Source: an uncultured Blautia sp.
Lineage (GTDB): Bacteria; Bacillota; Clostridia; Lachnospirales; Lachnospiraceae
Length of the DNA: 41,256 nucleotides
Assembly: GCA_900549015.1 (NCBI GenBank)
Contig: URMH01000022.1
Span: 1-41,256, forward strand
Reading direction: 5' to 3'
The notes below the pieces were generated by a model. The model made no database searches. It worked only from the letters and a program-made list of their open reading frames with translations, and had not been told where the DNA came from. Made by a program: the position numbers and the translations under genes. Position 1 is the first letter of the stretch; every line of letters begins with the position of its first letter. Positions 1 through 8,074 of the stretch are shown here, in pieces.

Positions 1-1145
1 TTTTACTGATATTTCTTGGTATTTCCGGGGCATATGCTACATTTTCTGATTCGGTTACTGTAAAAAATCATATTGCTACGGGAGATATTAATATTTCTTT
101 GAAGGAATACCAGAAGAAAAATGGAAAAGAAACATCTTACAAAAATCCCGTTGAGATTCTTCCTGGAGACTTTATTTCCAAAATACCAAGGATCACAAAT
201 CTGGGAATGCCGTGCTGGATCCGTGCAAAGATCTCTTTTCAAAATAAGATGGAAGCTGAAGAGGGGTTTGAGGAAAAACATATTAAAGGAATCTCACAGG
301 ACTGGAAAAAGAGAGGGGAATATTATTACTACACAAAAGCTTTAAATACAGGAGAAAGTGCAGATTTTTTTACAGGCGTTTCCGTTCCATCTTTCTGGAC
401 TGAAGAGCACAGCGGGCAGAAACTTCAGATAGGGATTCAGGCAGATGCCATTCAGGCAGCAAATTTTCATCCTGATTTTCAGGAAATGTCGCCCTGGGGA
501 AATCAGACTGTGGAAAAATGTATTCATGAAACAAATGGAAAGACAGACTGTAAACTGGAGAATGTAAAACTGAGTGTGAAGTTTCATGGAGACGCACAGA
601 AGCTTCTTGCTGTGCCCGATGATTTTTTCAGGAATTTCGGAGATATTCTTCCGGGCGATACAAAAAAAGATGATATTGCCATTTCCAATACGGATAAGGA
701 GACGGTAGAAATTTTTTTCCGGACAGAGCTTAAAAATCAGACAAAAGAACAGAAGGATCTTCTGGAAAAATTAATACTTACAATTTCTATGAACGGAAAA
801 AATTTCTATACAGGCAGCTTAAAGGCGTCTTCTCTGGAGCAGCCGGTATCACTTGGAAAGTTCAAACCGCAGACAGAAGGGAAGCTTACATTTTCCATAA
901 CTGTACCGCAGGATCTGAAAAATGCGTATGCTCTTAGAGATGCTTCTGTAAACTGGATTTTCACTGTAAATAAAAAAGGATCCTCTCTTACAGAGCAGCC
1001 GTCTTCACCAGATGCTCCTGAGAGTTCGGCTTCTGTGAAAACAGGTGACAGTACGCCTGTTCTTACCATGATACTGTTACTTGTTGCTTCTGCTGCTTTA
1101 AGTATTGCCTATCTCAAACTGAAGAAAGGAGACAGCGAAGTATGA
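1..1145 (+). CDS. TasA-like surface protein with SipW-type signal and sortase-like tail (5' partial)
   Basis: The reading frame is already open at base 3, so the true start lies outside the window; the in-frame TTG at 99 is internal. The first visible residues are a hydrophobic stretch ending in AYATFSD, followed by a segment containing ATGDINI. This is the pattern of secreted proteins processed by the signal peptidase SipW (TasA/camelysin type). The body is a hydrophilic, probably beta-rich, exported domain. The C-terminus has SVKTGDSTP, one hydrophobic span of about 20 residues, then the basic tail KLKKGDSEV. That layout fits a variant sortase sorting signal of the kind common in Clostridia, with TGD in place of the LPXTG threonine-glycine. 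Its stop overlaps the next start by 4 bp (ATGA), so the two genes are probably translationally coupled and act together. Fibre or pilus-like function is inference. Confidence 0.75.
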   Translation, partial: LLIFLGISGAYATFSDSVTVKNHIATGDINISLKEYQKKNGKETSYKNPVEILPGDFISKIPRITNLGMPCWIRAKISFQNKMEAEEGFEEKHIKGISQDWKKRGEYYYYTKALNTGESADFFTGVSVPSFWTEEHSGQKLQIGIQADAIQAANFHPDFQEMSPWGNQTVEKCIHETNGKTDCKLENVKLSVKFHGDAQKLLAVPDDFFRNFGDILPGDTKKDDIAISNTDKETVEIFFRTELKNQTKEQKDLLEKLILTISMNGKNFYTGSLKASSLEQPVSLGKFKPQTEGKLTFSITVPQDLKNAYALRDASVNWIFTVNKKGSSLTEQPSSPDAPESSASVKTGDSTPVLTMILLLVASAALSIAYLKLKKGDSEV

Positions 1146-3856
1146 AAAAAGCGTTTATAAGCTTCGTTCTGGCAGCGTCTCTGATGGGAAGCGGGACTTT
1201 ATCTGTTCCTGTCTTCTCTACAGGGGAGGGGAATCCGGAATCGTCTGTATGGGAAAACACAGAAACGGAGCCGTTTGAGCTGCCCGGGGAAGAAGACCTT
1301 CCGTCTGATACAGAAAATATGGAAGAAGATATTACTCCGGAAATTACAGAAACACCGGAAATTTTTCCTGAAACAGAGTCAGAGGAGTTTACAGAAGAAA
1401 CATACGAGGAAAATCCTGCAGGAGATCCGGAAACAGATGTGTCTTTGGAAACGGAAGAGAACGTGCAGGAAACAGCGGGCGGCTATGAGCCGGAAGGCTG
1501 TCTTTTAGATGGAACTCCCAACTATGTCTGGAGAGGAGAAGGAGCTCCGGTACAGGAGATTTTCGGCGGCAGGCTGTACGAAGCTTCTGTTACGGGCGGA
1601 AATTACATGAAAAATGCGAAAAGTATTTTGAACAGAGATGCGGAAATGTCAGACAGCGTTTCTTCTCTTGCAGATGGGATTCATAAGACGGATACAGGAG
1701 AATTACGTGCATATAAAAAAGGGAAATATTTTAAGAAGGGGCGATTTGCTCTTGACGGGAAGGTTTACTATGCGGATGTAAACGGCTATTTGCTTGGCGG
1801 CTGGCTGAAAATCACAGAGAAAGAAAATGGAACAGGAAGCCTGAAAACTTCTGATTTTGTATGGAAATACTGCGATCCTCAGACAAGGGTACGTTTTGAA
1901 GACGGGTATCAGAAGATAAACGGCAGAGGACATTATTTTATTCCGGAAGAATCGGGAAATCTTGCATTTAATAAATCGTATGTCATAGAAGGACAGTATT
2001 ACTACTGTGACAAATATGGCATCTGTGATACGGTAAAATTAGAATATGGAAATATGGTGACAGATGAGGCGGGAAGTTCATTAAACGAATATCTTGCAGT
2101 AAACCAGCTTCCCAAAGATCATGTAGTAGATATTCAGACCCAGGTAATGGACGGTGCATACAGCTTTATTCCAAAGTTTAATAAAAATTCCAGTGTGGAA
2201 GTCTTCGGATTTGATCCTGTATCTCTTCCAGGGGGGAATATATACGGAACACTTGCGGATGACTCTATGAAAGGAAGAATCGGATGCTGGTATAAAAATG
2301 TGGGAACGTATAACGGAAGACAGATCGATATAAAATGCACCATTACGGATTACACCTTTTATTCCCTTGAGGGAGAGCAGGAAATCGGATATTTTCAGGT
2401 AGATACGCAGAAAATCGGATTAAACGCCACAAATACAAAGGACATTTCCGCAAATCTGGAATTTTTTGACCACGAAACAGGAGAACCGGTCAGGGTAAAA
2501 GGATTTGCTACTTTTGCAGATATAGACATTCGTCAGGGAGTCGAGATTCTCTCTCCTGTAGACGAGGTATTTGTAACAAAAGACTGTAAGCTTTATAAAT
2601 CTCCGGACAGCAATCTTTTTACAGCTCCGTGGAAGCTTTTTAACACGGTAGACTCCGATACAGCGTTCCAGGTACAGGCAAATTATGATTCTCATAATCT
2701 TGCTTATAAGTTTTATTCAGGCTGTGAAAATTACTGCTTTTCTCATGGAACTCCTGTAAATGGAGAATCCCGCCAGGTGTGGAAGAACGGATATACCGGA
2801 AATGTAACGGAGTATGACATTGTAAATGAAAAAGAAGGCTGTCTCTGGCAGGGTTGGCAGGGACTGTATTACGGGCGTATGGGGCGTGTTTCTATTTCGG
2901 AACCTCTTTCCAAAACAGTCAGCGATGGTGATGAAAAAGATACATCTGAAAATACTCTGAACGCCAGAGAAGAACATTTTACTTATAAATTAAGTCATTA
3001 TGTGCCCTATGAAATGGAAATGTTCCGCTATGCTTCGTATACGATTTACGATGAAGTTCATAAAGATCTTGCCATTTATCCGGAAGACTGTAAAGTTCTT
3101 CTTGATGATGGGAGCAATGTGTCAGAATGGTTTCAGATCACTGTAAAAGGACAAAAGGTGTCCTTCTCCATTAAACCGGAAATAGCGGCAGCAGAAAAAT
3201 TTTATGATAAAACATATCATTGTTATATTGAGGTTTCCATTTCTCCGGATGCAGATTTAAGTAAGTACGAAGGCGATATATATTCTGTGAAAAACAGAGG
3301 TCATGTGATCATGAACCGTTCCCAGGGAGAAGAGAAAAAGGACAGCAATGAAGTGCAGACACTTTTGCGGCTTCCAAAAGGCGAAATTGTCGTTACAAAA
3401 CGTATCCGGGAAGAGGATATTACATGGACGCATGGCAATCCTACGTTCTTCTTTGTTGCAGAAGGAAAGGATTACAGCGGAGCTCATCATAAATATGAAG
3501 CTTATGTGGTATTTACAAAAGACAATTATAAAAAGGAGGAGGATGGATATATTTCTTTAAACACCGTTTTTAAGGATCTTCCTCTTGGAGAATATGAAGT
3601 ATATGAGAAAAAGGCGCTTCGCTATTACCTTTCAAAGGCGCAGGCAGATACGGAAAATATGAATGTAAAAAAGGGACGGAAGCCTTCCTACGGGCTGGAA
3701 CCAAAAGAAATTGCATATGGAAAGGCGAGCCTCACCATAGAAAAGTTTCAGGCGGGAATTACTTTCGAGAATGAAAAGCAGAGATATGACGGATACAGCC
3801 ACAATTCCGTAGTCACAAACAAGGTTTCTTTTACCGGAATAACATCGGGAAAATAA
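1142..3856 (+). CDS. Large secreted surface protein, putative adhesin
   Basis: The 904-residue product starts with a typical signal peptide (MKKAFISF... to about residue 26). Residues about 30-120 form a low-complexity linker rich in Glu, Thr and Pro. Around residues 193-222 the pattern GKVYYADVNGYLLGGW resembles a choline-binding or cell-wall-binding repeat, and a weaker copy (GQYYYCDKYG) lies near 281-295. The middle is rich in aromatic residues and unrecognised. About residues 740-880, beginning KGEIVVTKRI, look like a Cna-B/SpaA-type beta-sandwich. There is no C-terminal membrane span or sorting motif, so the protein must be released or held by its repeats or a partner. It starts inside the stop codon of the TasA-like gene. 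Adhesin or matrix function is inferred from architecture only. The next gene has its own promoter 3 bp after this stop. Confidence 0.7.
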   Translation: MKKAFISFVLAASLMGSGTLSVPVFSTGEGNPESSVWENTETEPFELPGEEDLPSDTENMEEDITPEITETPEIFPETESEEFTEETYEENPAGDPETDVSLETEENVQETAGGYEPEGCLLDGTPNYVWRGEGAPVQEIFGGRLYEASVTGGNYMKNAKSILNRDAEMSDSVSSLADGIHKTDTGELRAYKKGKYFKKGRFALDGKVYYADVNGYLLGGWLKITEKENGTGSLKTSDFVWKYCDPQTRVRFEDGYQKINGRGHYFIPEESGNLAFNKSYVIEGQYYYCDKYGICDTVKLEYGNMVTDEAGSSLNEYLAVNQLPKDHVVDIQTQVMDGAYSFIPKFNKNSSVEVFGFDPVSLPGGNIYGTLADDSMKGRIGCWYKNVGTYNGRQIDIKCTITDYTFYSLEGEQEIGYFQVDTQKIGLNATNTKDISANLEFFDHETGEPVRVKGFATFADIDIRQGVEILSPVDEVFVTKDCKLYKSPDSNLFTAPWKLFNTVDSDTAFQVQANYDSHNLAYKFYSGCENYCFSHGTPVNGESRQVWKNGYTGNVTEYDIVNEKEGCLWQGWQGLYYGRMGRVSISEPLSKTVSDGDEKDTSENTLNAREEHFTYKLSHYVPYEMEMFRYASYTIYDEVHKDLAIYPEDCKVLLDDGSNVSEWFQITVKGQKVSFSIKPEIAAAEKFYDKTYHCYIEVSISPDADLSKYEGDIYSVKNRGHVIMNRSQGEEKKDSNEVQTLLRLPKGEIVVTKRIREEDITWTHGNPTFFFVAEGKDYSGAHHKYEAYVVFTKDNYKKEEDGYISLNTVFKDLPLGEYEVYEKKALRYYLSKAQADTENMNVKKGRKPSYGLEPKEIAYGKASLTIEKFQAGITFENEKQRYDGYSHNSVVTNKVSFTGITSGK

Positions 3857-3858
3857 AC

Positions 3859-3887
3859 TGGACAAAAAACCATAAATCATGTAAAAT
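3859..3887 (+). promoter_or_regulatory. Promoter for the miaB-mutS-mutL-miaA operon
   Basis: A sigma-A-like promoter begins just after the stop of the surface-protein gene: TGGACA at 3859-3864, a 17-bp spacer, then TAAAAT at 3882-3887. Transcription would start near 3894 and give a leader of about 70 bases before miaB. Confidence 0.6.
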
Positions 3888-3904
3888 ACACTGTAGTGTA
3901 ACCG

Positions 3905-3936
3905 GACAACCCCAAAAGATTTCTTCTGGGGTTGTC
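3905..3936 (+). terminator. Hairpin in the miaB leader
   Basis: GACAACCCCA (3905-3914) pairs perfectly with TGGGGTTGTC (3927-3936). The inner bases can extend the stem across a short loop. Only a short T-rich tail (CTTTAT) follows. It may terminate transcripts of the surface-protein operon. Because it lies downstream of the promoter at 3859-3887, it is also in the 5' leader of the miaB transcript and could act as an attenuator. Confidence 0.5.
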
Positions 3937-3963
3937 TTTATGCCGTTTCAGAAAGGATAACAT

Positions 3964-5409
3964 ATGTTTAATGAACTTGATTTTAAAGAAATAGATCTGA
4001 CAGAAGAAGCTCCTTTAGAGGAGACAAAAAGACAGTATTATTATATTGCGAAAGTCCGCGGACTGATCGCGCAGAAAAAAACAGAGGCGGGGAAAGATTT
4101 TACATACTGCCTTCAGACATTTGGCTGCCAGATGAATGAAAAACAGTCTGAGGTCGTTGCCGGGATTATGGACGAGATGGGGTATGTAAGAAAAGATACA
4201 GAAGATGCAGACGTTGTGATCTATAATACCTGTACCGTAAGGGAAAATGCAAACCTGAAGGTATACGGGCGTCTCGGAAAGCTTCACAACCTGAAAAAAC
4301 AGAATCCGGATATGAAGATCGTGCTTTTCGGCTGCATGATGCAGGAGGAACACGTAGTAGAGAAAATTAAGAAGGACTATCCTTTTGTAAATCTTGTATT
4401 CGGCACTCATAATATTTTTAAGTTTGCAGAGCTTTACAGTGAAATGCTTCATGCAGACAGTCAGCTCATCGACATCTGGGATGGAACAGATAAAATTGTG
4501 GAGGAACTTCCCACAGAGAGAAATTATACGTTTAAGTCTGGGGTGAACATCATGTTCGGCTGCAATAATTTCTGCAGTTACTGTATTGTTCCTTACGTAA
4601 GAGGAAGAGAGAGAAGCAGAGAGCCGCAAGCCATTGTTGCAGAAATTGAAAGTCTTGTAAAAGACGGCGTATCTGAAGTCATGCTTCTTGGACAGAATGT
4701 AAACTCCTATGGAAAGACACTTGAAAATCCGATTTCGTTTGCAGAGCTTTTAGAGAAAGTGGAAAAAATAGACGGATTAAAGCGCATTCGTTTCATGACT
4801 TCCCACCCAAAGGATTTATCAGACGAACTGATCGCTGTTATGGCAAAAAGTAAAAAAATCTGCCATCACCTTCATCTTCCCATGCAGTCCGGCAGCAGCC
4901 GTGTATTAAAAGAGATGAACCGCAGATACGATAAAGAGAAATACTTAAACCTTGTAGAAAAAATCCGTACAGCCATTCCGGATATTTCTCTTACAACAGA
5001 TATTATTGTGGGATTCCCGGGAGAGACAGAAGAAGATTTCCTGGAAACCCTTGATGTGGTAGACAAGGCTTCTTTTGATACCGCCTTTACCTTCATTTAT
5101 TCAAAGAGAAGCGGAACTCCGGCTGCAAAAATGGAAGATCAGATTCCGGAAGATGTGGTAAAGGACCGCTTTAACCGTCTTCTTTCTCTTGTGCAGGAAA
5201 AAGGACGTATCGCCTCCGCCCGTTTTGAGGGAAGCGTTCAGGAGGTGCTTGTGGAAGAAGAAAGCAAGGAAAAGGGAATTTTCACAGGAAGAACCCAGTA
5301 CAATCTCCTCGTGCATTTTCCGGGAACAGAGGAGATGCTTGGAAAATATGTAAAGGTACACCTTGACACCTGTAAAGGATTCTATTATCTCGGAAGTCTT
5401 GTAAAATAA
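3964..5409 (+). CDS. miaB: tRNA (N6-isopentenyl adenosine(37)-C2)-methylthiotransferase MiaB
   Basis: MiaB is a radical-SAM enzyme that adds a methylthio group to i6A37 of tRNAs, acting on the product of MiaA encoded downstream. The 481-residue sequence has the N-terminal UPF0004 domain with cluster-binding Cys55 (TFGCQMNE), Cys90 (NTCTVREN) and Cys124 (FGCMMQ). The radical-SAM triad CxxxCxxC follows at Cys200, Cys204 and Cys207 (FGCNNFCSYC), then YVRGRERSR. The last roughly 65 residues correspond to the TRAM RNA-binding domain. An N-terminal extension of about 45 residues precedes the first domain, as in other Firmicute MiaB proteins. The ATG at 3964 has only a modest ribosome site (GAAAGGA). 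It is the first gene of a seven-gene operon. Confidence 0.96.
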   Translation: MFNELDFKEIDLTEEAPLEETKRQYYYIAKVRGLIAQKKTEAGKDFTYCLQTFGCQMNEKQSEVVAGIMDEMGYVRKDTEDADVVIYNTCTVRENANLKVYGRLGKLHNLKKQNPDMKIVLFGCMMQEEHVVEKIKKDYPFVNLVFGTHNIFKFAELYSEMLHADSQLIDIWDGTDKIVEELPTERNYTFKSGVNIMFGCNNFCSYCIVPYVRGRERSREPQAIVAEIESLVKDGVSEVMLLGQNVNSYGKTLENPISFAELLEKVEKIDGLKRIRFMTSHPKDLSDELIAVMAKSKKICHHLHLPMQSGSSRVLKEMNRRYDKEKYLNLVEKIRTAIPDISLTTDIIVGFPGETEEDFLETLDVVDKASFDTAFTFIYSKRSGTPAAKMEDQIPEDVVKDRFNRLLSLVQEKGRIASARFEGSVQEVLVEEESKEKGIFTGRTQYNLLVHFPGTEEMLGKYVKVHLDTCKGFYYLGSLVK

Positions 5410-5440
5410 AAGTTTAAGATACATCAGGAGGAAATGCAAG

Positions 5441-8074
5441 ATGGCTTTATCACCCATGATGCAGGAGTATGTAAAGACAAAAGAAGAATATAAGGACTGT
5501 ATCCTGTTATACCGTCTTGGAGATTTTTACGAGATGTTTTTTGAGGACGCATTAACTGCCTCAAAGGAACTGGAAATTACATTGACGGGAAAGGACTGCG
5601 GTCTTGAGGAGAGAGCGCCTATGTGCGGCGTTCCCTTTCATTCTGTGGAAACGTATATTAACCGTCTGATCGAAAAAGGATATAAGGTTGCCATCTGCGA
5701 GCAGGTGGAGGACCCGAAAAAGGCGAAGGGACTTGTAAAGCGCGAGGTAGTGCGGATCGTTACACCGGGAACAACGCTTGACGCAACCTCTCTTGATGAG
5801 ACAAAGAACAATTATCTTATGTCAATTGTCTATATAGAGGATCATTTTGGCTGCGCCATTGCCGATATTACAACAGGGGACTGTTTTCTGACAGAGCTTG
5901 ACAAAGCGCAGAAGCTTCTCGATGAGATCAATAAGTTTACCCCTGCGGAAATTATCTGCAACGAGTCCTTTTTGATGAGCGGAGTGGATACAGAAGATTT
6001 AAAAAACAGACTTGGAATCTGTATTTTTTCCCAGGAGCCCTGGTATTTTGATGATGAGCTCTGCCGTAAAACCTTAAAAGAGCATTTTCATGTAAATTCT
6101 CTGGAGGGACTGGGGATTGAAGAGTTTGAAAGCGGCGTTCTGGCAGCAGGAGCCCTGTTTCTTTACCTTCAGGAAACGCAGAAGACAGCACTTTCTCATA
6201 TGGCAGGCATACGCCCGTATTCAGCGGAAAAATATATGCTCATCGACAGCTCCAGCAGAAGAAACCTGGAGCTTGTAGAGACGCTTCGTGAAAAACAGAA
6301 AAGAGGTTCTCTTTTGTGGGTGCTGGATAAAACAAAAACTGCAATGGGAGCAAGAACCCTGCGTTCTTATGTAGAACAGCCCTTAATTGATCAGGAGGAA
6401 ATTGAGAACCGACTCTCTGCCATTGAGGAGCTGAATGAACACCCTATGCTCCGCGATGAAATCCGGGAATATCTTCATCCTATTTACGACCTGGAGCGTC
6501 TTATCAGCCGCATCAGCTATAAATCGGCAAATCCGAGAGATATGATCGCCTTTGCTTCCTCTCTGGAAATGATTCCCCATATTAAGCAGGTTTTAAAAGA
6601 ATTTTCTTCTCCTGTATTAAAGCAGCTTGAGGAAGAGATGGACAGCCTTCTTGATATAAGCGGATTAATTAAAAAGGCGATTGTGGACGAACCGCCTCTG
6701 GCGCAAAAAGATGGCGGCATTATACGGGAAGGCTATAATGAAGACGTAGATAAGTTCCGCCGTTCCCGCACAGACGGAAAGAAATGGTTAAGCGAGCTGG
6801 AGGCAAGAGAGAGGGAGCGTACCGGAATCCGCACAATGAAAATTAAATATAACCGGGTATTCGGATATTCCCTGGAAATTACAAATACCTTTAAAGACCA
6901 GGTTCCCGATAATTATATCCGCAAACAGACGCTCACAAATGCAGAGCGGTATATTACCCAGGAATTAAAAGAACTGGAAGATCTGATCCTGGGAGCGGAG
7001 GATAAGCTGTATGCCCTGGAATATGAGCTTTTCAGCGAGGTGAGAGATAGGGTTGGCGCAGAGGTTGTCCGCATTCAGAAAACAGCGAAGGCAGTAGCTG
7101 CTATTGATGTTCTGGCATCTCTTTCCCTTGTTGCACAGAGAAACAATTATGTCCGTCCAAAAATCAACAATACGGGCGTTATCGACATTAAAAACGGAAG
7201 ACACCCTGTTGTGGAGCAGATGATCGAAAATGATATGTTTATTGCAAACGACACGTATCTCGACAGTCAGAAAAAGCGGATTTCTATTATTACAGGTCCG
7301 AACATGGCGGGAAAATCCACGTATATGCGTCAGACGGCTCTTATTGTCCTGATGGCGCAGATCGGAAGCTTTGTTCCGGCTGAAAAAGCAAATATCGGAA
7401 TTGTAGACAGGATTTTTACAAGAGTGGGAGCTTCTGACGATCTTGCAAGCGGACAGAGTACCTTTATGGTGGAAATGACAGAGGTTGCAAATATTCTTCG
7501 AAACGCTACCTCAAAAAGTCTTCTGATTCTTGATGAGATCGGAAGAGGAACAAGCACCTTCGACGGACTTTCCATTGCCTGGGCAGTTGTGGAGCATATC
7601 AGCAATACAAAGCTCTGCGGAGCGAAAACCCTGTTCGCTACGCATTATCACGAGCTGACGGAGCTGGAGGGAAAAATATCCGGCGTCAATAATTACTGCA
7701 TCGCCGTAAAAGAAAAAGGAGACGATATTGTATTCCTTCGAAAAATCGTAAAGGGCGGAGCAGATAAAAGCTACGGCATTCAGGTGGCAAAGCTTGCAGG
7801 CGTCCCCGATACAGTTATTCAAAGGGCAAAAGAGCTTGTGGAAGAGTTAAGTGACGCAGACATTACAGCGGCTGTAAAAGATCTCACTGCTCCTAAGAAA
7901 AAGCAGAAGATACAGTACGACCAGGTAGATATGGCGCAGATGTCACTTTTTGATACGGTGCAGGACAACGACATTATTGACGAAATTAAAGGACTGGAAA
8001 TTGGAAACTTAACGCCTATGGAGGCTTTGAATATTCTTTATAATCTGCAGAACAAAATTAAGAACAGATGGTGA
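5441..8074 (+). CDS. mutS: DNA mismatch repair protein MutS
   Basis: MutS recognises mispaired bases and hands them to MutL through an ATP-driven clamp. The 877-residue product has full family length. The mismatch-wedge motif is GDFYEMF, with Phe29 and Glu31. The central connector, core and clamp regions follow. The ABC-type ATPase has Walker A GPNMAGKST at residues 619-627 and Walker B LLILDEIGRGTSTFDG at about 694-709, with the ATHYHEL segment after it. AGGAGG at 5426-5431 lies 9 bases before the ATG. It follows miaB by 31 bases and overlaps mutL by 7 bases, which suggests coupled synthesis of the two repair partners. Confidence 0.98.
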   Translation: MALSPMMQEYVKTKEEYKDCILLYRLGDFYEMFFEDALTASKELEITLTGKDCGLEERAPMCGVPFHSVETYINRLIEKGYKVAICEQVEDPKKAKGLVKREVVRIVTPGTTLDATSLDETKNNYLMSIVYIEDHFGCAIADITTGDCFLTELDKAQKLLDEINKFTPAEIICNESFLMSGVDTEDLKNRLGICIFSQEPWYFDDELCRKTLKEHFHVNSLEGLGIEEFESGVLAAGALFLYLQETQKTALSHMAGIRPYSAEKYMLIDSSSRRNLELVETLREKQKRGSLLWVLDKTKTAMGARTLRSYVEQPLIDQEEIENRLSAIEELNEHPMLRDEIREYLHPIYDLERLISRISYKSANPRDMIAFASSLEMIPHIKQVLKEFSSPVLKQLEEEMDSLLDISGLIKKAIVDEPPLAQKDGGIIREGYNEDVDKFRRSRTDGKKWLSELEARERERTGIRTMKIKYNRVFGYSLEITNTFKDQVPDNYIRKQTLTNAERYITQELKELEDLILGAEDKLYALEYELFSEVRDRVGAEVVRIQKTAKAVAAIDVLASLSLVAQRNNYVRPKINNTGVIDIKNGRHPVVEQMIENDMFIANDTYLDSQKKRISIITGPNMAGKSTYMRQTALIVLMAQIGSFVPAEKANIGIVDRIFTRVGASDDLASGQSTFMVEMTEVANILRNATSKSLLILDEIGRGTSTFDGLSIAWAVVEHISNTKLCGAKTLFATHYHELTELEGKISGVNNYCIAVKEKGDDIVFLRKIVKGGADKSYGIQVAKLAGVPDTVIQRAKELVEELSDADITAAVKDLTAPKKKQKIQYDQVDMAQMSLFDTVQDNDIIDEIKGLEIGNLTPMEALNILYNLQNKIKNRW

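Noticed and set aside
4015..4629. 204-codon open frame antisense to miaB
   Set aside because: It lies wholly against a strongly conserved gene, has no recognisable protein pattern, and its sequence is rich in Cys, His and Ile as expected for a reverse reading.
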